This document shows, piece by piece, positions 46,327 to 59,066 of a stretch of 64,000 bases of DNA. The translations under genes were made by a program, and so were the position numbers. Each line of letters starts with the position of its first letter. Positions within the stretch are counted from its first letter, which is position 1. This DNA comes from Nelumbo lutea (Eukaryota; Streptophyta; Magnoliopsida; Proteales; Nelumbonaceae), in NCBI GenBank assembly GCA_022828595.1, contig JAKGHH010000002.1, forward strand, positions 46,387,897 to 46,451,896, given 5' to 3'. Below the pieces are notes generated by a model. It ran no database searches. It saw only the letters and a program-made list of their open reading frames with translations, and was not told the origin of the DNA.

Positions 46327-47204
46327 GGCCTCTTTTCTTGGACCCCCTTTGTAAATATGCAATGTCCCAAGCCTCTGAGCTAAGCTAAATGGTTGTAATC
46401 CTTTTATTTTTTACTATGTATCTGAAGTTCTTTATCAATGAAATACAAGTATTTGGTAAAACTCTTTGTGTGCAAAAATTTTTCTAAGTATAGATTACTC
46501 CCGAGATGGTAAGATAAACCAAATAAGAGCAATTTATATTAAGTGTAGACTACTCCTGAGCTGGCGAGCTCGACCTGAATCGGAATAATCTAATCATTAT
46601 TGTACGCCAGGTGAACAGACACTGTAGGGTACATGCCTGACCTGTCTATGCCCATGCTACTTCACCTTGCCCATGCCAAAGCGACTGGGTTTTAATGAGC
46701 CCATGCCGAAGAGGCGACCAGGTCTTAAGCTGCCTATGCAGAAGAGGTGACTAGGACTTCTTTGGCCATGCTAGAGAGGCGATTAGGTCTTATATCATGT
46801 TGAGGTCTCTTGTCAGCTCGACACTATAGCCCTTGGGCTTCTGGGAGTGACTTAAGGTCCTCTCTCCAGTTCATCGTTCATAGGATCAGCTCAGTGGTCC
46901 TATGGACTTAGTCATTTTTGTTTGCGTTGAGGTTTACAAATAGTATCTCCTTAGGTTGTCAACGTTCCAAGCTCAAGGTACCGATTTCCCTTCCATAGTC
47001 TTGAGCTCATAGGTTCCATCTCTGAACACCCGTCTCACCCAGTAAGGTCTTTCCCAATTCAAATCGAGCTTACCCACGTCGGGCTTAGGTACCATTACCT
47101 TACGAAGGACCAGGTCGCCGACTTAGAATAGTCGCTTCCTGACCCAGGCATTATAATACTAAGCTACTCACTGTTGTTAAGCTGTAATTCGAATGTGGGT
47201 CAGA
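46327..47204 (-). pseudogene. Integrase C-terminal end of Tat-type Gypsy, and spacer
   Basis: On the minus strand near 47050-46920 the translation reads WVRRVFRDGTYELKTMEGKS, then AWNVDNLRRYY, the usual end of Tat/Athila-type integrase. The remainder (46327-46900) is non-coding spacer between the converging pol and antisense genes. Confidence 0.75.
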
Positions 47205-49134
47205 TCGTGTACCTCCTCGACGAGGTCCAAGTTAGTTCTTAGCTCATTGTCGTTTATCTCTTCGTTGTAAGCTTTGAGCCACAACATCTATTGTGATCAT
47301 GGTTTCCATCCCGTTTGTGAGCTTGAAGGGTGTCTCTCCGGTCGTAGTCTTGATGGTAGTCTGGTAGGCCCAAAGGACACTAGGTAGCTCCTCCACCTAC
47401 AACACTTTAGCTCGCGCGAGGCGAGCTTTCAGTCCGTGGAGGATAACCCTATTCGTCACTTCAGCCTGTCCGTTTGCTTGTGGATGCGCTACCAAGTTGA
47501 AGTTTTGCTGAATCCCCATCTCAGCACACCAGTTCTGGAATTTGATGTCTTCGAATTGCTTCCCGTTATCCAAAATCAAGACTTTGGGCAGTCCAAAATG
47601 GCACACAATGCCTTTCTAGAAGAAATTTTGCACATTCTAGGCTGTAATGCTTACTAATGGTTTGGCTTCCACCCACTTTGTGAAATAATCCACTACCACA
47701 ACCAAGAACTTCCTTTGCTCGGTTGCTAGTGGAAATAGACCGAGGATGTCAATTCCCCACTATGCAAAGGGCCACAGGGTGATGAGATACTTCAAATCTG
47801 TAGCAAGTTAATGGAGGATATTGGCAAGCCTCTAACATCTATCGCATTTCTTGACGAACTCGAGTGCATCTACATTCATTATGGGCCAATAGTAGACCTA
47901 CCATAATGATTTTTGGGTGAGGGCTCTACCCCACAAGTGTCTTCCACATAATCCTTCATGAATATCGCGAAGTACATTCTCAACTTCAGTGGGTAACAGG
48001 CAACGTAGGTAGGGGAGCGTACAGGATTTCTTATACAGCCGTCTATCTGTAAAGATGTACCGGACTGATTGACGCTCTACCCTTCGAGTTGCAATGTGTT
48101 CTACAAGTAGGGATCCATGGAGCAGATAATCAATGAGATGGTCAATCCAACTCAGTTCCGCTTGCAACATTGGAACGACCTCTTCTACCCCCCCCCAAGA
48201 ATGTTGGGCCAAGGCAAGTCCTTTATGTACACAATTCTCATGGTGTTGTCACTGGTACATGTAGTGATAAGGCGTCGGCCTCAGCGTTCTCGGAGCTCAG
48301 AATTTACTTGATGAAACAAGAGCTGAAGCCTAGTGGATCTCCCTAACTTTGGTTAAGTAGGCCCCCATAGTCGAGTCGCGTGCTTCGTTGTCAGCATTGA
48401 CTTGGTTAACTACCAACTATGAGTCGCTGCACACAATGAGATATTTTGTACCCATTTCCTTCGCTAAGTTTAGCCTAGCAATTAGTGCTTCATACTTCGC
48501 CTCGTTGTTCGATGCCTCGAATTTGAACTGGAGAACATACTCTAGCTTCACCTCACTCGGGTTGTGCAGTATCAGTCCAGCACTGTTTCCTTACTGGTTG
48601 GACAAGCCGTCTACGTGGAGGATCCAGGGCTCCTAATCTCGGGTCGGTACTGCTCTGACCGGGACTGGTGTTGTGCTGGTCGATGCCTCCAACACGTTAG
48701 CAGGCTCAGTCAGTTCAGGGGCCAGTGTGTTGAACGTGCATTCTGCTACGAAGTCCGCCAAGACTTGGGCTTTAATTGCCAGTCATGGCTTGAACCAAAT
48801 GTCATACTCGCTAAGCTCATTGGACCACTTCGTCAATCTCCTTGATACCTCGGGCTTTAAGTAGGATGTGCCTTAGAGGTTTATCAGTAAGGACGACGAT
48901 GATATGGGCTTGGAAGTATAGGCACAATTTTCGAGCTACTACTACTAGCGTGTACGTCAACTTCTCGATGTCGAGATATCCGGTTTCCGTGTCCTACAAC
49001 ACTTTACTTATGTAGTAGACTGGTCGTTGGACCTGGTCTACTTCTCTAATTAGTATCGAGCTGACCACCGCGTCACTCGAGGAGAAGTACAGCTTTAACT
49101 CATCTCCTTCCTCAGGTTGGGTTAAAACCGGGGC
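47205..49134 (-). pseudogene. RNase H-integrase segment, duplicate unit 1
   Basis: On the minus strand: RNase H remnants (about 49130-48400), the linker MLQAELSWIDHLIDYLLHGS and ATRRVERQSVRYIFTDRRLY (about 48170-48030), zinc-binding remnants VENVLRDIHEGLCGRH, integrase core HFGLPKVLILDNGKQFE and FNLVAHPQANGQAEVTNR (47606-47430). Several stops are present. It closely repeats 49139-51017 in direct orientation. Confidence 0.85.
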
Positions 49135-49138
49135 ACAT

Positions 49139-51017
49139 CGCGTACCTCCTCGACGAGGTCCAAGTTAGTCTTGAGCTCATCGTTGGTTATCTCCTCATTG
49201 TAATTTTTGAGCCACAACGTCGATACTTCAATCTCTGTCGGGATCATGGTTTCCATCCCGTTTGTGAGCTTGAAGGGTGTCTCTCCGGTCGTAGTCTTGA
49301 TGGTAGTCTGGTAGGCCCAAAGGACACTAGGTAGCTCCTCCACCTACAACACTTTAGCTCGCGCGAGGCGAGCTTTCAGTCCGTGGAGGATAGCCTTGTT
49401 CGTCACTTTGGCCTGTCCGTTTGCTTGTGGACGCACAACCGAAGTGAAGTTTTTCTAAATCCCCATCTCGATGCACCAGTTCTAGAATTTGGTGTCTTCG
49501 AATTGCTTCCCGTTATCCGAAATCAAGACTTTGGGAAATCCGAAATGGCACACAATGCTTTTCTAGAAGAAAATTTGCACATTCTAGGCTGTAATGCTTA
49601 CTAATGGTTTGGCTTCCACCCACTTTGTGAAATAATCCACTACCACAACCAAGAACTTCCTTTGCTCGGTTGCTAGTAGAAATAGACCGAGGATGTCAAT
49701 TCCCCACTATGCAAAGGGCCACAGGGTGATGAGATACTTCAAATCTGTAGCAAGTTAATGGAGGATATTGGCAAGCCTCTAACATCTATCGCATTTCTTG
49801 ACGAACTCGAGTGCATCTACATTCATTATGGGCCAATAGTAGACCTACCATAATGATTTTTGGGTGAGTCCTCCACATAATTTTTCATGGATATCGTGAA
49901 GTACGAACTCAACTTCTGAGGGTCACAGGCAACATAGGTGGGGAGCGTGAAGGATCTCCTGTACAGTCGTCCACCTATAAAGACATACCACGTTGATTGA
50001 CGCTCTACCCTTCGAGTTGCAATGTGTTCTACAAGTAGGGATCCATGGAGCAGATAATCAATGAGATGGTCAATCCAACTCAGTTCCGCTTGCAACACGA
50101 GAGTGACCTCTTCTGCCCCTCAAGAATGTTGGGCCAAGGCAAGTCCTTTATGTACACAATTCTCATGGTGTTGTCACTGGTACATGTAGTGATAAGGCGT
50201 CGGCCTCAGCGTTCTCGGAGCTCAGAATTTACTTGATGAAACAAGAGTTGAAGCCTGGTGGATCTCCCTAACTTTGAATAAGTAGGCCGCCATAGTTGAG
50301 TCACGTGCTTCGTAGTCACCATGGAATTGGTTGACTACTAGCTGAGAATCGCTGCACACGGTGAGATGTTTTGTCCCCATTTCTTTTGCTAAGTTAGCAC
50401 AATAGTTAGTGCTTCATACTCTACCTCATTGTTCAATGCCTCAAATCCAAACTGGAGAGCGTACTCTAGCTTCACCTCACTCGGGTTGTGCAGTATCAGT
50501 CCAGCACTGTTTCCTTACTGGTTGGACAAGCCGTCTACGTGGAGGATCCAGGGCTCCTAATCTCGGGTCGGTACTGCTCTGACCGGGACTGGTGTTGCGC
50601 TGGTTGATGCCTTTGACACATTAGCGGGCTCAGTCGGTTCAAGGGTCGGTGTGCTTTGATTGCTGGCCATGGCTTGAACCAGATGTCATACTCGCTAAGC
50701 TCAATGGACCATTTCATCAATCTCCCTAACACCTTGGGCTTAAGTAGGATGTGCCTCAGACGTCTATTAGTAAGGACGACGATGGTATGGAATTGGAAGT
50801 ATGGGTGTAATTTTTAAGCTACTACTACTAGCTCGTTTGCCAGTTTCCCGATGTCGGGATATCTGGTTTCTACATCCTATAACACTTTACTTACATAGTA
50901 GATAGGTCGTTGGACCCGGTCTACTTCTCTAATTAGTATTGAGCTGACACCGCGTCACTCGAGGAGAAGTACAGCTTTAACTCATCTCCTTCCTCAGGTT
51001 GGGTTAAAATTGAGGCA
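49139..51017 (-). pseudogene. RNase H-integrase segment, duplicate unit 2
   Basis: The same layout as unit 1: RNase H start (WSIELSEYDIWFKPWPAIKA near 50710), MLQAELSWIDHLIDYLLHGS (50098-50039), integrase core, then LPSVLWAYQTTIKTTTGETP and LTNGMETMIPTEIEV (49343-49240). At 49134-49139 its integrase end (..VRD) joins the RNase H part of unit 1 out of normal order. It carries small deletions relative to unit 1 (for example near 49860-49875). Confidence 0.85.
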
Positions 51018-51703
51018 GTACTTAGGTACCTTTTCATCTCATCAAACGCGAGCTCACACTCTTCAGTCCATTCAAAAGTTTCAATCTTCTTAATTGCCTT
51101 AAAAAAGGGCAAGCACCAACCTACCGATTTAGACATAAATCGGTTTAGGGTAGCTACCCAGCCAATAAGTCATTGTACCTCCTTGATTTTTTGTGGTGGT
51201 CGCATTTCTAAGATGGCCTTGATTTTATCTGGGTTGGCTTCGATGCCACATCAGTTCACTATGTAACCGAGGAATTTGCCTGAAGTGACCCTGAAGACAC
51301 ACTTGTTAGGGTTTAACTTCATATTGTATTTCTTTAAATTTTGAAAAGCAGCATCTAAATCATTGATTAAAGATCTAGAAATATGGGTCTTCATGACCAT
51401 GTCATCAACATAGCATTCCACCTTTTTGCTAATCAAAGGTTCAAAAATTTTGTTTACAAGTCACTCTAGTGTTTTTCAAACCAAAGGGAATAACTTTATA
51501 ATATTACAACCCGAGTTAAGTTACAAAAGCAGTTTTATCTTGGTCGATTGTGTCTATTCTAATTTGATTGTAGCCGGAGTAAGTGTCCATGAAACTCAGT
51601 AACTCATGCCCAGAGGTCGCGTCTACCAAGCGGTCAAATTTTGGGCAAGGGGAAGCAATCCTTTGGGCAAGCTCTGTTCAGGTCGATGTAATCGACGTAC
51701 ATG
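51018..51703 (-). pseudogene. Reverse transcriptase (3' two thirds) of Tat-type Gypsy
   Basis: On the minus strand, from the Copia junction: YVDYIDLNRACPKD (about 51703-51655), ECYVDDMVMKTHISRSLIND with the YVDD active site (51436-51370), LNPNKCVFRVTSGKFLGYIV, then FEWTEECELAFDEMKRYLS (about 51060). The N-terminal part of RT and the protease-RT linker are missing at the Copia junction. Confidence 0.88.
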
Positions 51704-53499
51704 TGTTAGATAGTTATGCCCATAGCTCCAATCAGATTGATGTATCTTTTGACATTTATTGTAAATGAATAAAGTACATAGTTGATTCATGTTATTATGG
51801 TGTGTTTCTGTGTAATACCCTTATATTGGACGCATATGAGACTCGTGTTAGTTTAGAATCTTCACAGCCATTGAGTAGACCTGGGGAGATTTATCCTGCC
51901 AAGGCTGACACTGATGTTCTGCCAAGTTGGTTGGGGTGGCTTGTCTCAACTGTCAGGGTGAGAACTGAGGTACATGCAATGTGGGTTTTCTTAAAACCCT
52001 GAACTGGACCAGAATTCCAGTATTGCCCTGGACATTGGATATAGATGGGCAAAATTGGAATGTTACACCTGACCCTAGATTCAATTATGGTATTGCACTA
52101 GGTGTCAGATCGGGTTGTCTTTGATATGCCATTCAGTGAGACCTTAGAGGGGATCAAAACCTGGGTATGTTGGGACAGTCCGAGAATTTATCTGAGTGGG
52201 TGATCATAGTAATAGGATCAGCCCTTTGTCAGACAAAGTGAATGCCACGTCGGTTCACTATATATTATGGTTTCAAAATGTTTGCAAAAGGTTTTAATTC
52301 CCGGGATCCATTTGAGTAGAGAGTGCAAAAATGTTCCTTGCAGCCGAGAGAGAGGTCATATCTTGTCGTTCAGTGTTTGATCATTATGGGATGAGAGGTT
52401 ACTGTAAGACCATTAAGGGTAATACCTGATGGATTAATCTTGCATCTTCCAACAATCCTTGAGTTTTCATAAGGTGGCTGGACCCAATGACCATTTAGTG
52501 TAAATGTTGGGCCCATTAAGAGTCCATAGTGATGGACTCAAGGATTCACTATCTCGTAAAGTGATTTCGGCCAGGCCTCGTGACAAAGGCTGGGCTGAAC
52601 CCATGTGACTAATGTGTAGATCAATGTTTGGGTCCCTCTCCATACATAGAGAGCCAACTGGACAGCGGGTTTAGAGGTTAAGTGAGCACATAAATTTAAT
52701 AGATCTAAAGCCCTATTCGAACTGGGTTAATTAGATTAATTAAATAGGTGCAGATCTGGGTCTGGATCAGCAGATAAGGATAAGGGGATAAATCTTATCC
52801 ACTAAAAGTGTCCAGATCCAAATAAAGATTTGGATCAAGAAACTCCTAATTTAATTAGGATTAAGCTGATCTTAAATTGTAGATAAGATAATGGATTATT
52901 TTTATCACTTAAAGAGTCCATGTCCAAATAAAGATTTGGATCAGGAAACTCCTAATCAGATTAGGTGGTTGTCTCTTTAAGGCTATAAATAAAAGAGTAG
53001 GGTGGACATGCAAAACACACCATACAAGACACAACAAACAGCAAAGTTCTTCCCTATTCTTGCCGCCCCTACCTAGTTTGATCTCCACTTGTGGGAGTGA
53101 TAGAATTGTTCTTGATACTTCTTGGCAGAAGAAGCAATCTAAAGTTGTCCTCACCAGCCCTCTACTCCATTCTTGCTGAAGAATTTGGTTCTTGTTGAAG
53201 AGTCGTCCTATTGATCCTACTTCACCTCACACTATGTCATCTTCAGTGGAAGCATGTTTTGGTTTTCTCCTTGGGCGTAAACACCTTCGTTGGGAGATAC
53301 TACTACTCCGTATCATGTATTTCCCTCTCCTCCCTTTTGCTTTCAGAGCTGGTCCAGTTTGGTTCAAAATTGACCCATGAAAATGCAATTTTCTAAAATA
53401 GAGAATGTGATTCCCATATGGGAGAGAGAAATTTTTCAAATTTTGCCTAACCTTCCTACAGGATTTGGCCATCCATATGATGGATCTATCATCCCTTCA
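51704..53499 (+). repeat. Copia 5' LTR (1.8 kb)
   Basis: Starts TGTTAGATAGTTATGCCC and ends ATCATCCCTTCA. It matches 40120-42051 throughout. It contains GGCTATAAATAAAAG near 52981-52995, a likely TATA box, in the last third, where the solo LTR has GCCTATAAAAGCAGG near 41479-41493. Confidence 0.9.
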
Positions 53500-53500
53500 G

Positions 53501-53513
53501 TGGCATCAGAGCC
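53501..53513 (+). other. Copia primer binding site
   Basis: TGGCATCAGAGCC follows the LTR by one base. It is a one-base variant of the initiator tRNA-Met site TGGTATCAGAGCC. Confidence 0.88.
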
Positions 53514-55290
53514 AGGTTCAAATCTTGAACCAAAATATACTAGATCTAAACTTGCATAAATGGGCAGAAGGCATTCTACCCGATTTGCGCAATTAGCGTC
53601 TTTCTGGGAAATTGGTTCCCAATTTTTGGGCAAATGATCTAAAATTATATCTTCATTAATCTGATTTGTATTTAACATTGTTCTATATGTTTTTCTTGGA
53701 TTTTGGGCTGTTTGTATGGTGGAGATCGAATTCTTTTATTGGTGTAAGAATTTTGTGCAGCCGCTGATATATTCTATTCATTCTTGGTATGTAATTAATT
53801 TTATTTTTTTAATTAATTTTTAGATGCAATGTATAGGAATTCGAATCTAATGTAATATTAATAGAAAAATTAGGTTTTCAATTTTTATTTCAATCAAAAA
53901 TGAAGCAAAAAGCGCAAAGGAGAGAATTTCACAGATTTAGGTTCAACGATCTGCGATTCGCAGTATTGGAAACTACACACTACGAACTGATCTTTGTTTT
54001 GCAGGGTAGAAGTCTTACAAACATCCCTCTTACTAATTTTGGATTGTCATGTATCAGTTGTTTAATTTCATATCATCTTCTTGAATTGAATCTTGAATTA
54101 AACATCAAACCCTAGACCCATTCGAACCAGATTGGACCAAATTGGTTGGATCGAATATGTGGTTCGGTGGGGGCTGTTCTTAACCCTAAAATTTTCTATA
54201 TGAGCCAAGGTATTGATGGTTAATTGCAAGATGCAATTCGGCCCACATCTGTAAAATCCAGTTTTAATCTGTTAAAACTGCTTTAGCCCAACTTAGCATA
54301 AATGCTATATGGGTCGAACTGCTTTTTGCAGTTCCACCCATATACCTAGATAATATTAATTGGTAATACTATGAAATTAAATGGGCTTTATTTATGGGTT
54401 TTACAGTTATTTAATTGATTGGATCAATTATGGATTTCATGCATGTGATGTATAGATGTGCGATGTGCTACGTTCATGGGTCATAAGCACTTGGCCCATG
54501 CTAATTCGATAGTGGCTCTTTCGCACACCATGGCTGAATGCACATCATTGTCATGGTGTTCTTAAGATCATTGGATGATCTTCCTGCGTGGTGGGCCCTA
54601 CACTAACTTCCACCCCAAGAGGAACCGTGCAGAACCCTAGTCGTTTAGGGCCCATTTAAATCTGCCTTTATGAAAGCCAGTGGGAGACACTTTGGTTTGA
54701 CCTAAATCAGATCTAGGGAGTTTTTAGTTCCCTCCATTAAATATAAGTGCATGTGATAGGGAATTTCATATGATGAATTCTCTAAAGGCCTTCCATCATT
54801 AGTATGAAGGTTGACTGTATTGGTGGGTGGGGATGCACCATAAAATTGGGCTATCCATTTGCTAATGTAGTTGGTTGGATTGCTTCATAAGATGATAGGG
54901 GCGTCATATACCAATGTGGAAGGGGCCTATCCTAAAAACTCTTTCATGGTACTTTGGCGTTCACAAATTTGATGGGTGAAACTGGACAAAAAGGTTTAAC
55001 CTAAAATGGCTATGAACATTGTTTAACAGAGGCCAAAGGGAAAGCTCATAAGATGAGTGGATGAGATCATTCACAGAAGGTGGTGGGGTTTTGCAATTGA
55101 AACAGTTGGCTCCATGCACCCCATGTGGTTTCCCACATTTCCAGAGACACAACTATCTCCGTCACTGAGATTGGAGGGAATCTCAGAGATGCCCAAAATG
55201 GAAATGGAACATAGATTAAAAGCCCTTTCTATGTGATAACATGAATCAATTAGGTTGTAGACTTACAAATCTGCCTTGCCTTTACTAGAA
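53514..55290 (+). other. Long untranslated leader of nested Copia
   Basis: About 1.8 kb between primer site and gag with no supported coding region. Short open stretches here have no recognisable motifs. Confidence 0.6.
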
Positions 55291-58200
55291 ATGGCAAACG
55301 GAAACTTCATCAAACTACTGGATGATAACAAACTCAAGGGCCCTAATTATGCTGATTGTTTTTGAAACCTTATGTTGGTTCTGACGTCCGAGAAATTGGG
55401 CAAAATTGCTAAGAATCCTACTTTGGATCATTCGGGTGATAGGGCTTCTAAGGCCCAAAGAAGAGAGTATCAAGAATGGGAAGAGAAAAATTCTCTTGCC
55501 CAATGTTATATTATAGCCTCTTTAGACAATCCGATATAGCGACAATTCAATAAGATCAAAGTGTCTAAGGATATATTGGATAGTCTAAAGACTTTATATG
55601 AAGAGCAGAACCGTTCTACTCGACAAAAGGTCTTAAAATTGTTTATGACCGCACAAATGACCGAGAACCAACAAGTTTGTGATCATTGTCTAAAGATGAT
55701 GGGTTATATTAATGAACTGGAAGTTCTCAGGTCAGGGTTAGATCACGACACCAAAACTTGATGTTGTCCTCAATTCCATACCTCCATCTTTCAATCAGTT
55801 TATCATTAATTACAACATGAATTAACTAAATATTAGCCTTCAGGAACTCAATAATATATTGCAGAGGGATAAAGAACTGATCAAGAATGATAGACCAATT
55901 GCCATGCTTGTTGAAGGTGGCAAATCAGACAAGAAAAAACAGAAGGCTAAAATGAAGGCTCAAAAGAACGGTAGCAAAACTAAAAAGCAAAAGAAAGATA
56001 AGGCATTGGATGCCTGTCACTTCTGCAAACAGACCAGCCACTGGAAGAGGAATTGTCCTCAATATCTAGAGACTAAGAAACAAGGTAATTTCAAATCTTT
56101 TATCATGGAGACCAATTTGTTGGTCACTTCTACTTCTTGGTGTATTGACTCTGCGGCTTCAACTCATGTGTGTAACTCACTGCAGGGGTTCAAGATAAGC
56201 AGAAGACTAAGTGACAGAGAAGTGACACTCTACTTGGGAACTTTTGCAATAGTTGCAGCTACAACCATACGAACTATAGAACTAATTTTTAGAGAATGAA
56301 CAATTGTACTTAAAGGTTGTCTTTTCATACCTAGTTTAACAAGAAATTTGATTTCTGTCTCAAAATTGTGTATAGATGGTTATTTTATCTTATTTAGCAA
56401 TGTGATTACTATTAAACGAAATAACAAATTCCTCACACACAGAGAACTTGAGAACGGTCTCTATGTTCTCCATCCTTCTCTAGAAACAAACATTACCGAA
56501 ACTACATCGAAAATAATCCCCAAGAAGAAGACCCGTGATACAGTTAATCCCACATGCTTGTGGCATTACCGACTTGGCCACATTAATATAGATTGTATCA
56601 CAAGGTTGGTAAGGGATGGCCCTTTGGATTTTCTAACTGGAGAAGATCTTCCAACCTGTGAACATTGATTGTCTTCAGGGTAAGATGACGAAGCGGCCAT
56701 TTACCGGTAAGCCTGAAAGATCTACAGGCACACTTGACCTTATACATACTGATGTATGTTGTCCCCTGAATGTTAGGACACGTAACCAACACATTTATTT
56801 TATAACCTTCATCGATGATCACTCTCGGTATGGTTGTGTACCTAATGAGACATAAGTTTGAATCTTTTGAAAAGTTCAAAGAATTTAGACATGAAGTCGA
56901 GAAATAGTTAGGGAGAGAAATTAAGACCCTTCGATCAGATCGAGGTGAAGAGTATATCTCTAACGAATTTAGGGACTACTTAAAAGACAATGGGATAGTA
57001 TCACAACTAGCTCCACCTGCTACACCACAAATAAACAGTGTGTTAAAAAGGAGAAATCGGACTCTATTAGATATGTTCTGTTCACTTCTTGTCCACTCAG
57101 AGTTACCTACATCCATTTGGGGTTTTGCATTAAAGACTGCGATTTACGTGCTGAACCAGGTTCCAACCAAATCCGTTCCAAAAACTCCATATGAGCTATG
57201 GACCGGTAAGAGAACCAAGTGTAAAACACTTGAAATTTTGAGATTGTCTGACACATGTTAAAAGAACTAGTACTGACAAATTGGAATCCAAGACCAACCA
57301 TTGCCTATTTGTAGATTACCCCAACGGATTTGTAGGTTACTTATTCTATGATCCAAAAAAGCAAAAAGTGTTTTACAGTCGAAACGCCCACTTCCTAGAA
57401 GAAGATTACATCCTGGATAATCATTATCAAGAAGTTGTTCTTGATGAGGAGAGCCCAGGGGTAGTGGGAGATATCCCACCAGCTCCAAAAAATAACCAAC
57501 CTAGAAGATCTACCCAGGTTTCTAGGCCTCCAGCTCGTTACGGCTATGACCAAGAAAGTTACTTGGTGGAAGCCACGACTAGTGAGGAGGATCTCATGAC
57601 TTATTTGGAAGCTATGTTGGACATACATTCCTTGAAGCGGGTAGATGCCATGAGAGTTGAAATGGATTCAATAGAGACCAATTGACTCTAATAGATTTGC
57701 CCCTTGAGGTAAAGGCAATTGGTTACAAATGGATTCATAAGAGGAAGAAGGACCCTGACGGTAAAGTTGAGACCTACAAGGCTCGTCTTGTGGCGAAAGG
57801 GTACAATCAGAAAGTGGGAATCGATTATGAGGAAACCTTTTCGCCCGTGGCCATGCTTAAATCCAATTAGGATCCTACTAGCTGTAGCAGCGTACCATGA
57901 CTATGAGATTTGGCAAATGGATGTCAAAACTATGTTTCTGAATGGAGATCTTATTGAATATATCAATATGCAGCAACCGCAAGGTTTCATAGTTGCAGAT
58001 CAGGAGTTGGAACATCCGGTTTGACTATACCGTCAAACAGTTTGATTTTGAGCAGAATCCGGATGAGCCCTGTGTTTATAGGAAGACCAGTGGGGATAAG
58101 GTTGCATTCTTGGTTCTATATGTAGATGAAATTCTGCTCATTGGGAATGATGCAGGAATGTTAACTATGATGAAAGTGTGGCTTTCACAACAATTCTCCA

Positions 58201-58740
58201 TGAAAGATCTTGCAAAAGACTCCTACATATTGGGTCATCGATTCTATAAAGATAGATCAAAGAGGATAATAGGATTATCCCCGTCTACTAACATTGACAA
58301 GATTGTCAAAAGATACAGCATGGAGAACTCCAAGAAAGGAAATGTTCCTTTCAGACATAGAGTCACTCTCTCCAAGGGTACGTCTCCCAAGACTCCCGAA
58401 GATATTGAGGGCATGAAAGAGATTTCCTATGCCCCAGTTGTAGGGAGCATCATGTATGCCATGTTGTGCAGTCGTCCTGACATTTCTTAGGTAGTGAGTG
58501 TGGTAAGAAAATACCAATCTAACCCGAGGTAGGAACATTGGACTGTTGTGAAAAACATACTAAAATACCTTCGAAAGACAAAAGAGTTTTGTCTGCTTTC
58601 AATGGTACTTCACTACAGATTGTTTGGTATACTGACACCTACTGCCAGTCAGATCCAAATGGTAGAATGTCACATCTTCACAATGGGGTCGTGAGTAATA
58701 AGAATAATAGTCCACAACCCAAGCCGAACACATTGTCATA
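55291..58740 (+). pseudogene. Copia gag-pol, broken
   Basis: ATG 55291 opens gag (MANGNFIKLLDDNKLKGPNY), continuing with SKDILDSLKTLYEEQNRSTR. The zinc knuckle CHFCKQTSHWKRNC is at about 56015-56060. Protease is SWCIDSAASTHVCNS (near 56137), with DSA instead of the usual DSG. Integrase spans about 56560-57250: [43 protein letters not shown], then [22 protein letters not shown] has [20 protein letters not shown] (57720-57780), [24 protein letters not shown] and LYVDEILL, where the catalytic YVDD is YVDE (58119-58130). The RNase H region (58540-58740) is mostly decayed. Stops and frameshifts (for example near 55385, 55760, 57250, 57870) inactivate it. Confidence 0.92.
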
Positions 58741-58976
58741 AGTGAGGTTACCTAATGAATGAAGTGTTCATTCTGGAATTTAGAATTCAGCACATCACCC
58801 ATTCCACAGTTGTGTGACAATACTTGATCTATGGGAGATTGATGTTAAAAGGTAGCATCAGTGGAGAATGTGGCTGGCCCATTGACTAAGCCACTAACAA
58901 AGAAAGTGTTTGAGAAATGCATGGAAAGTATGGGACTCCGGCTTGTACCCGATTAGACCTAAGTGCAAGTGGGAGC

Positions 58977-59066
58977 TATCAGATAGTTATGCCCTTAGCT
59001 CCAATCAGATTGATGTATATTTTGACATTTATTGTAAATGAATAAAGTACATAATTGATTCATGTC
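58977..59066 (+). repeat. Copia 3' LTR, first ~90 bases only
   Basis: AGATAGTTATGCCCTTAGCT and onward matches the start of the LTR at 51704. It is preceded by a short purine tract (CAAGTGGGAG, 58965-58974). It stops at about 59066, where Gypsy sequence resumes. Confidence 0.88.

Larger units (their letters stand above)
51704..59066 (+). mobile_element. Copia LTR retrotransposon nested in the Tat-type Gypsy
   Basis: A 5' LTR of 1.8 kb (51704-53499), primer site, a long leader of about 1.8 kb, gag-pol (55291-58740) and only the first ~90 bases of the 3' LTR (58977-59066). It belongs to the same family as the solo LTR at 40120-42051 and the fragment at 10830-11285. The missing rest of the 3' LTR and part of the adjacent Gypsy pol point to a deletion at the right junction. 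Confidence 0.92.
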
